From a virus: 42,149 nucleotides of DNA. The notes below the pieces were generated by a model. It saw nothing but the letters and a program-made list of their open reading frames with translations. It did no database searches and had not been told where the DNA came from. The translations under genes and the position numbers were made by a program. Shown here one piece after another: positions 33,921-41,977 of the stretch; the stretch's first letter is position 1, and the number at the start of each line of letters is the position of its first letter. Location of the stretch: the IMG/VR virus record IMGVR_UViG_3300017605_000597, positions 1 to 42,149 of that record; one strand, written 5' to 3'.

Positions 33921-33948
33921 AGACTAAAAGTAAAGATTTTAAGTCTGT
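33919..33948 (-). promoter_or_regulatory. Hairpin overlapping the portal start codon
   Basis: On the minus strand ACAGACT pairs with AGTCTGT, 7 bp with a 16-base AT-rich loop. The 3' arm includes the first bases of the GTG start at 33918-33920. It could hold down portal translation. Confidence 0.5.
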
Positions 33949-33974
33949 AAGTAAAAAAGAAGTGTAGTACTACG

Positions 33975-34181
33975 TTACCACTTGCGTAATGGACACTCTT
34001 CATCTACTAGGCGGGTTTTAGAGATAAGTAAGCATCCACACTCATTGCAACGAAAATTTTTACGCTCCGGGCATACCTGGCAGATACGCAAACGCGATCG
34101 GGATAGTACCCGGTTATGCCCACGAATTACCAGCCATAGACCCGTTAAAAGCTTAAGGGCAGATTGAATAAATTTTCGCAT
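33975..34181 (-). CDS. Zinc-ribbon protein, 68 aa (DUF6171-like)
   Basis: ICQVCPERKNF with CNECGCLL and KTRLVDEECPLRKW gives four or more cysteines in the order of a small zinc-ribbon group seen in phages. The N-terminal half is hydrophobic and basic. It is the last gene of the sugar cassette, before the portal, and may pair with its glycosyltransferases or act alone. Confidence 0.6.
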   Translation of the reverse strand: MRKFIQSALKLLTGLWLVIRGHNRVLSRSRLRICQVCPERKNFRCNECGCLLISKTRLVDEECPLRKW

Positions 34182-34930
34182 TTGGTTAATGTGCGATTAT
34201 AGAATTTACAAAAATATCCCTCTTCAGCATTTGCCCAATCCTCCCGAATAGTGGAGACTTCAAGATTTTCCCGGGCAGAGGAATTACGTATTTTTATTTC
34301 CAGGTCCTTACGGACATAGGAGTAGTGGTGCATTATAATGTACTTCTCAAAGGCTACCCCACTGTTTATATTAAATTGCCTGGTAGGATCAATGCGTATT
34401 TGCCCATCTACCCAAGCATAGGGGTAACGCCTATTCATTTCATACTTTAACGTTGGTGTGATTCGATGAATAAAAGGCACCAACGTTACATCCTCACCTA
34501 CGGTTAAATCCGGACGTTTAAAATACACCTGTGACTTTACAACTATACCATTCAAAGATACATCCCTATGCATTAACATTTTTGCATACCCTATATCCTC
34601 AGGTCTATAAAACTCATCCGAGTCCATAGTAATAATGTGCGTACAACCTGCATGCCTAGCCATGGCAAGACCCAAATTGCGTTTACTACGCTCGGACTCC
34701 ATACCAGACATCGTACTAAAGCCATTAACATGATCATACTTATAGCGCTTTATTTTATCACTCTCAAATGAGCACCAATCAGGAAGTTCAAATTTCTTAA
34801 ACTCCCCAAAATTTGAATAATCAGAATAGACTACTATAATTAAATCCACATAGTCTATAATACTTTTTATAGAGCAGGGCAATATCTCTAAACTATCCCC
34901 CCAAACATTATACACGGCTGCTAGTTTCAT
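34145..34930 (-). CDS. Glycosyltransferase-like protein, 261 aa
   Basis: The GT-A like start MKLAAVYNVWGDSLEILP and TMDSDEFYRPEDI, which holds a DxD-type metal site at about residues 97-103, indicate a nucleotide-sugar-dependent transferase. The C-terminal half has IMHHYSYVRKD and RTLTK. Acceptor and sugar are unknown. A 7-bp hairpin separates it from the next upstream gene. Confidence 0.6.
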   Translation of the reverse strand: MKLAAVYNVWGDSLEILPCSIKSIIDYVDLIIVVYSDYSNFGEFKKFELPDWCSFESDKIKRYKYDHVNGFSTMSGMESERSKRNLGLAMARHAGCTHIITMDSDEFYRPEDIGYAKMLMHRDVSLNGIVVKSQVYFKRPDLTVGEDVTLVPFIHRITPTLKYEMNRRYPYAWVDGQIRIDPTRQFNINSGVAFEKYIIMHHYSYVRKDLEIKIRNSSARENLEVSTIREDWANAEEGYFCKFYNRTLTKCENLFNLPLSF

Positions 34931-34975
34931 AGGTAAAATATAGTTAATTTTAAAGTGTTCTGGTAATTTTCATGT

Positions 34976-35003
34976 AGTAGGGTAGTGTGCTGACTGCCCT
35001 ACT
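34976..35003. promoter_or_regulatory. Hairpin in the sugar cassette
   Basis: AGTAGGG (34976-34982) pairs with CCCTACT (34997-35003). On the plus strand TTTT follows, which makes it a terminator for antisense transcripts. On the minus strand there is no T-run, so it is not expected to end the gene transcripts. Confidence 0.5.
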
Positions 35004-35005
35004 TT

Positions 35006-35698
35006 TTACCCTTCCGAAAATAAACAAACTGAATCTGCTATAGGCATTACTCTACGATGCTCTTCATACGCAAAAAATGTCTCCTGACCTTTAAGTATTG
35101 TAATACCATGTGTATGTAGTAAAGCGCTCATTACACTTTGATCATGTCTATGCCCTTTGCATCGCATATCTTCACTTTCCGTAAGGTCATCATTGTTCCA
35201 CTCACCTGGATATAAGTTATCAGATAATAATAAGTAGTCCGTAAATAGAGATAAGTTTTCTTCCTTACCTACTCCTGTGAAATTAAACCCCATACAACAA
35301 GCCATGATCATAGGTATACTAAAAGCATAATCACGATGTATACCAAAATGATCTAGTGCTTTATCGTTAGTATAATCGCCTATAGAATACCCTATGTTAT
35401 CAAAAAAAGCATTCCCTTCAATAAGCAAATACTGAATAAAATCATGCATAGGTTTTTTCGCATATACCACACTATCACACCATATCACGATATCATAACC
35501 ATAGTCAATAGCTTTTTGAATTGCGTAAGGTTTAAACTTATAGGGCACTTCGGAATGTGGTTCACAACCAATGTCTTTATAAGAAGTGAACCCCAGAAAG
35601 TCCCCATTAAAATTTCCCTTCAAAGATTGTTCTAAACGTTGCATACGCTTTTGATATTGCCCAACACCATCGGCAAAAGATACTACACAAGCTTTCAT
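35006..35698 (-). CDS. Probable glycosyltransferase, 230 aa
   Basis: The start MKACVVSFADGVGQYQKRMQ, then IVIWCDSVVYAKKPM with a DSV/DxD-type site, and HDQSVMSALLHTHG match transferases of the GT-A fold that act on sugar donors. Its ATG overlaps the end of the FkbM gene. Specificity is unknown. Confidence 0.55.
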   Translation of the reverse strand: MKACVVSFADGVGQYQKRMQRLEQSLKGNFNGDFLGFTSYKDIGCEPHSEVPYKFKPYAIQKAIDYGYDIVIWCDSVVYAKKPMHDFIQYLLIEGNAFFDNIGYSIGDYTNDKALDHFGIHRDYAFSIPMIMACCMGFNFTGVGKEENLSLFTDYLLLSDNLYPGEWNNDDLTESEDMRCKGHRHDQSVMSALLHTHGITILKGQETFFAYEEHRRVMPIADSVCLFSEG

Positions 35699-36327
35699 CG
35701 CGCGTAAATTAAGTTTTCCCCAGAGGTATATATTACTTTCATGCCCTGCTTTACATCAAGTATACTGTGGTACTTTGCTGCTAGCTCATTATCCCCATTC
35801 CATTCAATACATACCATAAAAGCAAAGTCAAGTGTACAATAGTCCTGCATTTGCTGAAGTATACTCCAATCCATACCCTCAGCATCTATAGATATAAAGT
35901 CATAGGCAACCTGTTGCGCGTATAACTTTTGGAAAGTTTCCCATCTTACACAATCTACGGCTATAGTCTCATAGTGCACTACGTTTTCAAAACGCTTAAC
36001 TTCCTTAGGCACAATGGTACTAACTAGATCAGTATCCCCCTTACCGAGTAAGGTACCACTTGCTTGCATACTGATCATACCATCTATATTACCTATGGCA
36101 AGCTTATAAGGTGCAACTAAGCTATTAAAATGATACAACCCACTTAACTTTTGAAAAGTTATAGGTGCCGGTTCAATACATACACCATCCCAACCACGCT
36201 CTGCAAGGGCACGTACATTTGAAAACGTTATACCATCATTCTCCCCAATGGATAGGAATGTTCCTTTAATATCACGAATACCGAAGTATTCAAGGATATA
36301 CTTTTCTTCTTCGTTTTGACTATACAT
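35695..36327 (-). CDS. FkbM-family methyltransferase
   Basis: From the ATG at 36327 (MYSQNEEEKYI) the 210 residues contain FLSIGENDGITFSNVRALAE (SAM-binding), WDGVCIEPAPITFQKL and FISIDAEGMDWSIL, the order of motifs in FkbM methyltransferases. They O-methylate sugars or lipids. The longer open frame to 36405 overlaps the upstream gene and is rejected. It would methylate a sugar of the product made by this cassette. Confidence 0.8.
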   Translation of the reverse strand: MYSQNEEEKYILEYFGIRDIKGTFLSIGENDGITFSNVRALAERGWDGVCIEPAPITFQKLSGLYHFNSLVAPYKLAIGNIDGMISMQASGTLLGKGDTDLVSTIVPKEVKRFENVVHYETIAVDCVRWETFQKLYAQQVAYDFISIDAEGMDWSILQQMQDYCTLDFAFMVCIEWNGDNELAAKYHSILDVKQGMKVIYTSGENLIYAR

Positions 36328-36880
36328 TGTAGTAGGTTGGTAATTGTTCACGGTCAATAAATCCAGCTTTTGTTTTACGCATAATCGCGGTGATGTTCCA
36401 TCCATCTGTTATGTTTCCCATAGCTGCGTTCTCATCTAAGAAGACCAGTTCGTACTCAGCTACCTTGGCAAGCTGTATATAAAACTCTGTGTCTATGTAG
36501 TTGTTGCCATGCTTAGGCCAGTTCTTAGTCTTTGGGTTTTCTCGGTATATATAGCCACCAACTTTACATAAGCGATCTATGTTGGCAAGGCATTGATAGT
36601 AATCATGGGTATGCTCACTAGTCCCAGCGTCGACCACTAAATCAAACTTCTTAACAGTCTTTAAAGGCTTGTCCAAATCCCAGGTTTTTGCATGATTTTC
36701 CCCATTAAGATCAATGCACATATACTCCTTACCCAGCTTTTCATACCACTCTGAAATATAGGGTGTATCCTGCAAGGTGAAATTATTCTGTGCCCCAAGA
36801 TCGCAAATGGAATTTATAGTTATATCCTTGCTGTTTAGTAGGGCACTTATGTGTACTATGGTGTGTCCAGTGTATCCCAT
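36320..36880 (-). CDS. SAM-dependent methyltransferase-like protein, 186 aa
   Basis: SICDLGAQNNFTLQD and YMCIDLNGENHAKTWDLDKP with DLVVDAGTSEHTHDYYQCLAN form a Rossmann-like SAM-binding arrangement. The length (186) is short. The substrate may be a sugar, given its neighbours. The stop is TAG, overlapping the FkbM start. Confidence 0.6.
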   Translation of the reverse strand: MGYTGHTIVHISALLNSKDITINSICDLGAQNNFTLQDTPYISEWYEKLGKEYMCIDLNGENHAKTWDLDKPLKTVKKFDLVVDAGTSEHTHDYYQCLANIDRLCKVGGYIYRENPKTKNWPKHGNNYIDTEFYIQLAKVAEYELVFLDENAAMGNITDGWNITAIMRKTKAGFIDREQLPTYYNV

Positions 36881-36885
36881 TTTTT

Positions 36886-37443
36886 TTATTTTGTTTTATA
36901 GTCGTAATGATAGATTTGTTTTTCTATATGATAGGATGTTTTTAGCAGTCCAAGGTCTCTGATTTTAGTGGCCCATCTATAATCCTCCCCCATGTATATA
37001 TCCTCGAATGGTACATGCTCTACAAGCTCGCGTTTAAAAGCACATAAATGGTTAGGGTAACGATAATATTTACCCCCACGCTCCTCATAGTTCTCACCTA
37101 AACGTATTTCAAAATCCACACGATGAGCACCGTTAGTAGTCATGTAACCATTAAAAGTTACTACATCCACACCCTGGTTAACACCTTCCATGATACTACG
37201 TACGTAATCATGAGATATTATATCATCATCATCGACCATACAAACGTACTCTGCTTTTAGCGTACGGGCATCTCGAAGCAAAGAATTACGCTTTGTTCCC
37301 GTGGATACCTCTCTACCAGAGTCATTATAAATTATGGATATAGCTCCCTCAACTGCTAAGCACTGTTTTTGCAACTCTTGATATATGCCCTTAAACTGAT
37401 TTGCTCGTTCGGGAAGTGTAGGTATAAGTATAGCAAGCTTCAT
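36886..37443 (-). CDS. Family 2 glycosyltransferase, 185 aa
   Basis: The start MKLAILIPTLPERANQFKGI, AEYVCMVDDDDIISHDYVRS (DxD metal site) and YMGEDYRWATKIRDL are hallmarks of GT2 enzymes. It is short but complete in the catalytic part. The ATG overlaps the end of the cupin gene. Confidence 0.8.
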   Translation of the reverse strand: MKLAILIPTLPERANQFKGIYQELQKQCLAVEGAISIIYNDSGREVSTGTKRNSLLRDARTLKAEYVCMVDDDDIISHDYVRSIMEGVNQGVDVVTFNGYMTTNGAHRVDFEIRLGENYEERGGKYYRYPNHLCAFKRELVEHVPFEDIYMGEDYRWATKIRDLGLLKTSYHIEKQIYHYDYKTK

Positions 37444-37766
37444 ATTTTATAGTCGTCTGTGGGGTCGTGATCTTTAGAGGCTAAGCATAGTAATACGGAG
37501 CCTACATCTAAAATAAAAGAGTGCATCTGCATAGGCTCAATTAAAATTGAACTATTTTTAGTAATGCTGGTACTTTTACCATCTATAATCACATTTCCTC
37601 TACCTTCCAACAATAAAAATAACTCACGTTTATTCTTATGATAGTGGTTTCCTATAGATGTAACCGCTTTTACTATCACGACTTTTAACACTGCCCAGTT
37701 ACCCCCGGCACCAAGTTCATATAGTGCTCGCCTGTGATCTTCAGATACTAAATTATAATACTCCAT
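37440..37766 (-). CDS. Cupin-fold protein (possible sugar isomerase/epimerase)
   Basis: The 108-residue protein has SIGNHYHKNKRELFLLLEG and GNVIIDGKSTSITKNSSILI with PMQMHSFIL, a cupin pattern with metal-binding His/Glu. Such proteins act on nucleotide sugars (for example WxcM-type isomerases). It overlaps the dehydratase gene stop, so it probably works on the dehydratase product. Confidence 0.65.
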   Translation of the reverse strand: MEYYNLVSEDHRRALYELGAGGNWAVLKVVIVKAVTSIGNHYHKNKRELFLLLEGRGNVIIDGKSTSITKNSSILIEPMQMHSFILDVGSVLLCLASKDHDPTDDYKI

Positions 37767-38718
37767 GTTTTTCTAGTTCTGCTTCCGTCATTATAACCAC
37801 CAAGTCCTTAAATTTTACTTTGGGTTCAAAGCCCAAAACAGTCTTGCTTTTAAGAGAATCCCCTATAAGTATATCTACTTCTGCGGGACGTGTTAACGAC
37901 TTATCGTACTCTACGTAATTTTCCCAATCCTTTATACCTGCAACTTCAAAAGCAAGCTGTACCCATTCTTTAACAGAATGTGTTTCTCCGGTTGCTATCA
38001 CGAAATCATCAGGCGTAGGGTGCTGCATAATATTCCATATCCACTCACTATACTCTTTGGCATATCCCCAGTCTCGTTTCGCATCAAGGTTACCCAGTAC
38101 CAATTTTTTACGCTTACCTGCTTTTATTTCCGCAACACCTATACATACTTTTCTGCTCAGGAACTCTTCACCTCTGCGAGGGCTTTCGTGATTAAATAAA
38201 AAACCACAGTATATCTTCATACCATAACTTTCACGATAGGTACGAGCCATATAGTAAGATGCTGCTTTGGAAACTCCGTATGGGGATCGTGGATAAAAAG
38301 GAGTATTTTCTGTCTGTGGAATTTGTTGAACCTTACCAAACATTTCAGAAGAGCATGCTTGGTATATCTTAGCGTCTAGCTTTAAAGACATGACAGACTC
38401 TATAATTCTAAGCAAACCCAGGCAGTTTACATCCATGGTCATAGAAGGTACATCGTAGGACCAACGTACTTGACTCATACCCGCAAGGTTATATATTTCC
38501 TCAGGCATTACAGCTTCTAAAGCTTTTTGTATAGACCCGGAGTCTGTCATATCCCCAGGATGCAAGTGAATTTTACTTGCCAGGTGCTTTAAATTATCCA
38601 TCAAAGGATTAGACGTACGCCTAATTAACCCGTGAACTTCATAACCTTTCGATAGTAGTAACTCAGTAAGATAGCTACCATCTTGACCATTGATACCCGT
38701 TATAAATGCCTTCTTCAT
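37753..38718 (-). CDS. gmd: GDP-mannose 4,6-dehydratase
   Basis: The 321-residue short-chain dehydrogenase has the NAD(P)-binding TGINGQDGSYL (7-17), the catalytic SSEMFG, Tyr147 and Lys151 in YGVSK, and the subfamily motifs FNHESPRRGEEFLSRKV, GNLDAKRDWGYAKEY and RPAEVD. It makes GDP-4-keto-6-deoxymannose, the precursor of fucose, rhamnose-like and perosamine-like sugars. A fucose synthase or a reductase is not found here, so a host enzyme or the cupin must finish the sugar. Confidence 0.92.
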   Translation of the reverse strand: MKKAFITGINGQDGSYLTELLLSKGYEVHGLIRRTSNPLMDNLKHLASKIHLHPGDMTDSGSIQKALEAVMPEEIYNLAGMSQVRWSYDVPSMTMDVNCLGLLRIIESVMSLKLDAKIYQACSSEMFGKVQQIPQTENTPFYPRSPYGVSKAASYYMARTYRESYGMKIYCGFLFNHESPRRGEEFLSRKVCIGVAEIKAGKRKKLVLGNLDAKRDWGYAKEYSEWIWNIMQHPTPDDFVIATGETHSVKEWVQLAFEVAGIKDWENYVEYDKSLTRPAEVDILIGDSLKSKTVLGFEPKVKFKDLVVIMTEAELEKHGVL

Positions 38719-39428
38719 AGTATTGGAAATCCTTTTGCTCTGCGTTCTCTAAATATAGTTTCCCCCTGTGCCCAGTTAACCTCACTCGCACGATAGGTTT
38801 CATCATTTTCGCACTTACCTATTGAGTGATGCAAGTGAGGAAATTTAAGCTCCGGGGCAAGTCTTAGGGCACCCAACTTTTTACACACTTCATATAAATC
38901 ACAATCTACAAACATAGACTTGTATGCAGGATGCCAGAAGTAACCAAGCTGATTATATAGTGCACGGTTCATGATGGGTATAGTAAGTACAGGCACTTCA
39001 AACTTTTGTAAACAGTCATCTACTTTAAGTAATACAGGCCTATACATTTCAGGACCAACGCAAATGTGCTGTATAAAATCATAACTTGTAAAATAAGTAC
39101 TTATTAACCAATCCCAATAACTAGGACAATCAAAATCATCAGATAAGTAAATAAATATGTCTGACTCCTTATCTCTTTGCGCTGCAATATTAGTTGCCTC
39201 CACTACAGACGTATTTCGATTTATATGTATACATAAATCCACTTCCTCAAACTTATATGCCTTGTATAAATTTACATAGAGACTTAATTGGGGATCATCA
39301 CTATCCAAACTTAGATTAACTATAATTTTTATACCCGAATTTATATTAACTTTCTTAATCCAGTTCATAACCGTGCCAAAACTCTTTTGCGCACGACCTC
39401 GCGAAGGGTGTAGTAATCCAATGGTCAT
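38715..39428 (-). CDS. Glycosyltransferase family 2-like, 237 aa
   Basis: The start MTIGLLHPSRGRAQKSFGTV and DIFIYLSDDFDCPSYWDWL, with a DDxD metal site, and later KFPHLHHSIGKCEND fit a GT2-like fold. It is coupled to the dehydratase gene through an ATGA overlap. Donor and acceptor are unknown. Confidence 0.7.
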   Translation of the reverse strand: MTIGLLHPSRGRAQKSFGTVMNWIKKVNINSGIKIIVNLSLDSDDPQLSLYVNLYKAYKFEEVDLCIHINRNTSVVEATNIAAQRDKESDIFIYLSDDFDCPSYWDWLISTYFTSYDFIQHICVGPEMYRPVLLKVDDCLQKFEVPVLTIPIMNRALYNQLGYFWHPAYKSMFVDCDLYEVCKKLGALRLAPELKFPHLHHSIGKCENDETYRASEVNWAQGETIFRERRAKGFPIL

Positions 39429-40081
39429 AGTGGAGATACCTTTAAATTCTTATCATTGATCCAAATAGAAAATAATCTTTCAAGTATAAAAGGAGCTATA
39501 GGCCAATCGTTACGCCCTAACTTTTCTTTGATAACTTGCTTCTCCGCATCTGATTTAACACTTGCATAACCGGAATCCACAAAGTATACTTCCCTATCGC
39601 GTATATACTCCATAACAGGAGTAAGGGCGCTATTAACATACTCTTTATACAAATCCAAATGAGTGACAAAATGATTTTCATATATAGCGTGTTTTACCTC
39701 TTTGGGTATACAGATAAATTTTCTCAAATCGGCTATAGCATTATCCCAGGCTTTACCATGCCACTGCGAGGACATTTCTAACATCTTATGACTTGGGGAT
39801 CGTGGTGTAAGTACAATAACATCAGCGTCTGAGGCTTCCAACTTTTCAAGTGTTAATGTCTTATCAACCAATCGAAAAGCATCACCACGTTTTGCTTTCA
39901 ATCGCCAAGAACATATACCTACTTTAATGTCCCCTTGAAACATAGGTATAAAGGTGTTAATTATAGCATTTTCAAAATATGGTGTTAGACTAGTAGTTAT
40001 TAGGGGCAAAGCGAAATCATACAACTCCGTACGATGCTCTTCCTTATAGTATATCTGATATAGTTCTACTTTGCTAGCCAT
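39425..40081 (-). CDS. Hypothetical sugar-cassette protein, 218 aa
   Basis: From the ATG at 40081 (MASKVELYQIYYKEEHRTEL) the protein has TSLTPYFENAIINTFIPM and DIKVGICSWRLKAK, with DADVIVLTPRSPSH. The layout resembles uncharacterised glycosyltransferase-like proteins of polysaccharide loci. No motif secures this. It overlaps the upstream small gene. A longer open frame to 40102 is less likely. Confidence 0.5.
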   Translation of the reverse strand: MASKVELYQIYYKEEHRTELYDFALPLITTSLTPYFENAIINTFIPMFQGDIKVGICSWRLKAKRGDAFRLVDKTLTLEKLEASDADVIVLTPRSPSHKMLEMSSQWHGKAWDNAIADLRKFICIPKEVKHAIYENHFVTHLDLYKEYVNSALTPVMEYIRDREVYFVDSGYASVKSDAEKQVIKEKLGRNDWPIAPFILERLFSIWINDKNLKVSPL

Positions 40082-40245
40082 TCTTTCACCTTTGTAAAAC
40101 ACCTACCACAACCATAGTCCGTTAATCTGCCTTCAGGGTGATCCTGGTTATAAGCTTCAAAGGCCTTGATCCATAAAGGATGTTTACCGATGCGATGAAA
40201 CAACCCTGATTCTTGAAGCGCTTTATATAGTTCTTCACGGCTCAT
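40066..40245 (-). CDS. Small protein with CxxC, 59 aa
   Basis: The 59-residue frame starts MSREELYKALQESGLFHRIG, continues HPLWIKAFEAYNQD and ends with YGCGRCFTKVKEWL. The single CxxC pair suggests a metal or redox site but not a full zinc finger. It is the first gene after the terminator at 40253-40312. Earlier TTG start lies inside the hairpin and is rejected. Confidence 0.55.
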   Translation of the reverse strand: MSREELYKALQESGLFHRIGKHPLWIKAFEAYNQDHPEGRLTDYGCGRCFTKVKEWLAK

Positions 40246-40252
40246 AAAATAT

Positions 40253-40312
40253 AAAAGACCCCACAAAAGTATCCGGAATCCGTGTATCCCTTCAACCCCT
40301 GTGAGGTCTTTT
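40253..40312 (-). terminator. Strong intrinsic terminator after the capsid block
   Basis: On the minus strand AAAAGACCTCACA (40300-40312) pairs with TGTGGGGTCTTTT (40253-40265), 13 bp including one G-T pair, and TTTTATATTTT follows. The 34-base loop contains TACACGGAT, which also matches an upstream ATCCGTGTA (40340-40348) and so can pair with it instead. Confidence 0.8.
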
Positions 40313-40320
40313 CAAATTTA
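40313..40320 (-). promoter_or_regulatory. Promoter-like box next to the terminator
   Basis: Minus-strand TAAATTTG fits TAnnTTTG and abuts the first arm of the terminator. RNA started here would lack part of that arm and could pass the terminator. Another weak box, TACTTTTG, is at 40264-40271. Confidence 0.45.
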
Positions 40321-40369
40321 ATTATCAGACTAAAAGCGTTACACGGATGTGCAATGCTACAAAGAAATT

Positions 40370-40939
40370 TTAAATTTCCCTAGCCTGAATATAACTCAAT
40401 GTATCCTGATAGCTTGTTGCGCTCTGATTTACCCGGAAACGCAATGGTTTCGTGCGTTCTGATCCGGTAAGCGTTATGGTATCCGATGCATCAGCATCCC
40501 CGGTATTACCCGTATTCTGTACATCCGATTCCGCTTGTAAACCCTTGGAGGCACCAAGTATAAAAAATCCTTCATTGTTGTCCTGAGCAATAATAAAGAT
40601 GTCCGTACCCAAAGCAAGGCTTTGTAATACTACATCATCCTCAGTGCTATTTGCTAAAAGCTTTCCTACAAATATATGCCTGTAGGATTTATTACCCCCG
40701 GCAGCCACTACCAACTCGGAACCAAATGAATGCGAAAACTTTTGTCCATCAAACCTGCGTAACCCCTTATATATCGAAAGCGGAAGTGAAGATATATCCG
40801 CTATCTGAGATATGGAGAAACGCGTAGTAAGCTCGGACAAATAACCAACCCAAAAAGTTTGGTCGGCACCTCCCACGCGAAGTAAATCTTCGCATGAGTT
40901 GGTTATGCCTGATGTTGCTTTACACGTTTCTATCGCCAT
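40370..40939 (-). CDS. Major tail (tube)-like protein, 189 aa
   Basis: The 189-residue beta-rich protein begins MAIETCKATSGITNSCEDLL and includes GGNKSYRHIFVGKLLANSTE and GFFILGASKGLQAESD. It stands directly after the capsid gene, is the right size for a tail tube or decoration protein, and is highly represented by a good position in the operon. No clear motif allows a firm choice. Its ATG is in frame with the capsid gene, separated only by TAG and one codon. Confidence 0.5.
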   Translation of the reverse strand: MAIETCKATSGITNSCEDLLRVGGADQTFWVGYLSELTTRFSISQIADISSLPLSIYKGLRRFDGQKFSHSFGSELVVAAGGNKSYRHIFVGKLLANSTEDDVVLQSLALGTDIFIIAQDNNEGFFILGASKGLQAESDVQNTGNTGDADASDTITLTGSERTKPLRFRVNQSATSYQDTLSYIQAREI

Positions 40940-40942
40940 GGT

Positions 40943-41965
40943 CTAGTATACAATTATTGCGAGATCGCAGTGTAAGTACTGGTATCCAAATTTCATATCC
41001 CCCTCAAACTTATATCTGCGGGTTTCACGATCGTACCAACCTTCAATTTTATTCAGATCTGGGCCGTTCTCTACACCAATGATATGGTTTTCTTTGATAG
41101 TCAACATGCCAAAGTGACGGGTAGTAGAGTATAAAGGGTTAGTAGAATCTGCCAACTCTTCATCCCACACACGTACTGGTATCACAGGTATACCATTGAA
41201 AGTAACCACTTTCATACCATTTTGCAGGTTGGTAAATGCTGCTTCAGTAACGTTACCTACACCTTGCAGAGACTTCACGTAGCTATCATAGATAGAACCA
41301 GTCACCGCAAAATACTTACCTGGTTGTGCCTTCAGCAAGTTTGATGCGGAATCATACATCGCTTGAAGGATTGCCAAACCGGCACCTGCAGCAAGTGTAC
41401 CCGTACCAAGTGGTGTATATGCACGTCTCACGCAATAAGTAGAAGCCGTTCCAGATGAATCAATCAAGCGAGTAATCATACCGTTGATTGTATTCCAGTC
41501 AGCAGACCCACTATCTACGTCACCAAAGAATATACGTCTGGCTACGTCTCTACGCAATGCGTACTCAATCATTTGATTGATCACAGAAGCTACCGGAGTA
41601 CCTCCTATATCAAAGCTGCGTACACCTGTGCGTAACCATTCCTGAGCAAGGATGTTATACTGTCCAGACAATTGGTTTGTAAAATCATCCTTACAAAACC
41701 GCATGTTTACTTCAAACTCTTCAGTTTCAAGTGTCACGTTACTGATAGGTACACCATCTGTAAACGTGCGATCACAACCCGCATAAGGTTTCAAAATCTT
41801 ATTAAGGGTACCAACCACATTGTATTGCTTTTTAAAGCTAATACCTGGGTCGATTATAGCCAGGTCTGAAAGTGCAAGCACATCCAGCACAGGCTTAAAA
41901 TATATTTCCGTTGTCAATATACCATCATAGATATAGTTGAAATTCGTTGTCAAAGCTCCTGCCAT
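40943..41965 (-). CDS. Major capsid protein (HK97 fold)
   Basis: The 340 residues fit the HK97 fold: an N-terminal arm, a spine with EWLRTGVRSFDIGG, a P-domain with MIEYALRRDVARRIFFGD, and a C-terminal E-loop-like region with NGMKVVTFNGIPVIPVRVWDEEL. The gene follows the protease and scaffold by 12 bases. It builds the icosahedral shell. The stop is TAG, followed by one codon and the next ATG in the same frame. Confidence 0.88.
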   Translation of the reverse strand: MAGALTTNFNYIYDGILTTEIYFKPVLDVLALSDLAIIDPGISFKKQYNVVGTLNKILKPYAGCDRTFTDGVPISNVTLETEEFEVNMRFCKDDFTNQLSGQYNILAQEWLRTGVRSFDIGGTPVASVINQMIEYALRRDVARRIFFGDVDSGSADWNTINGMITRLIDSSGTASTYCVRRAYTPLGTGTLAAGAGLAILQAMYDSASNLLKAQPGKYFAVTGSIYDSYVKSLQGVGNVTEAAFTNLQNGMKVVTFNGIPVIPVRVWDEELADSTNPLYSTTRHFGMLTIKENHIIGVENGPDLNKIEGWYDRETRRYKFEGDMKFGYQYLHCDLAIIVY

Positions 41966-41977
41966 GAGTTTAAAAAA

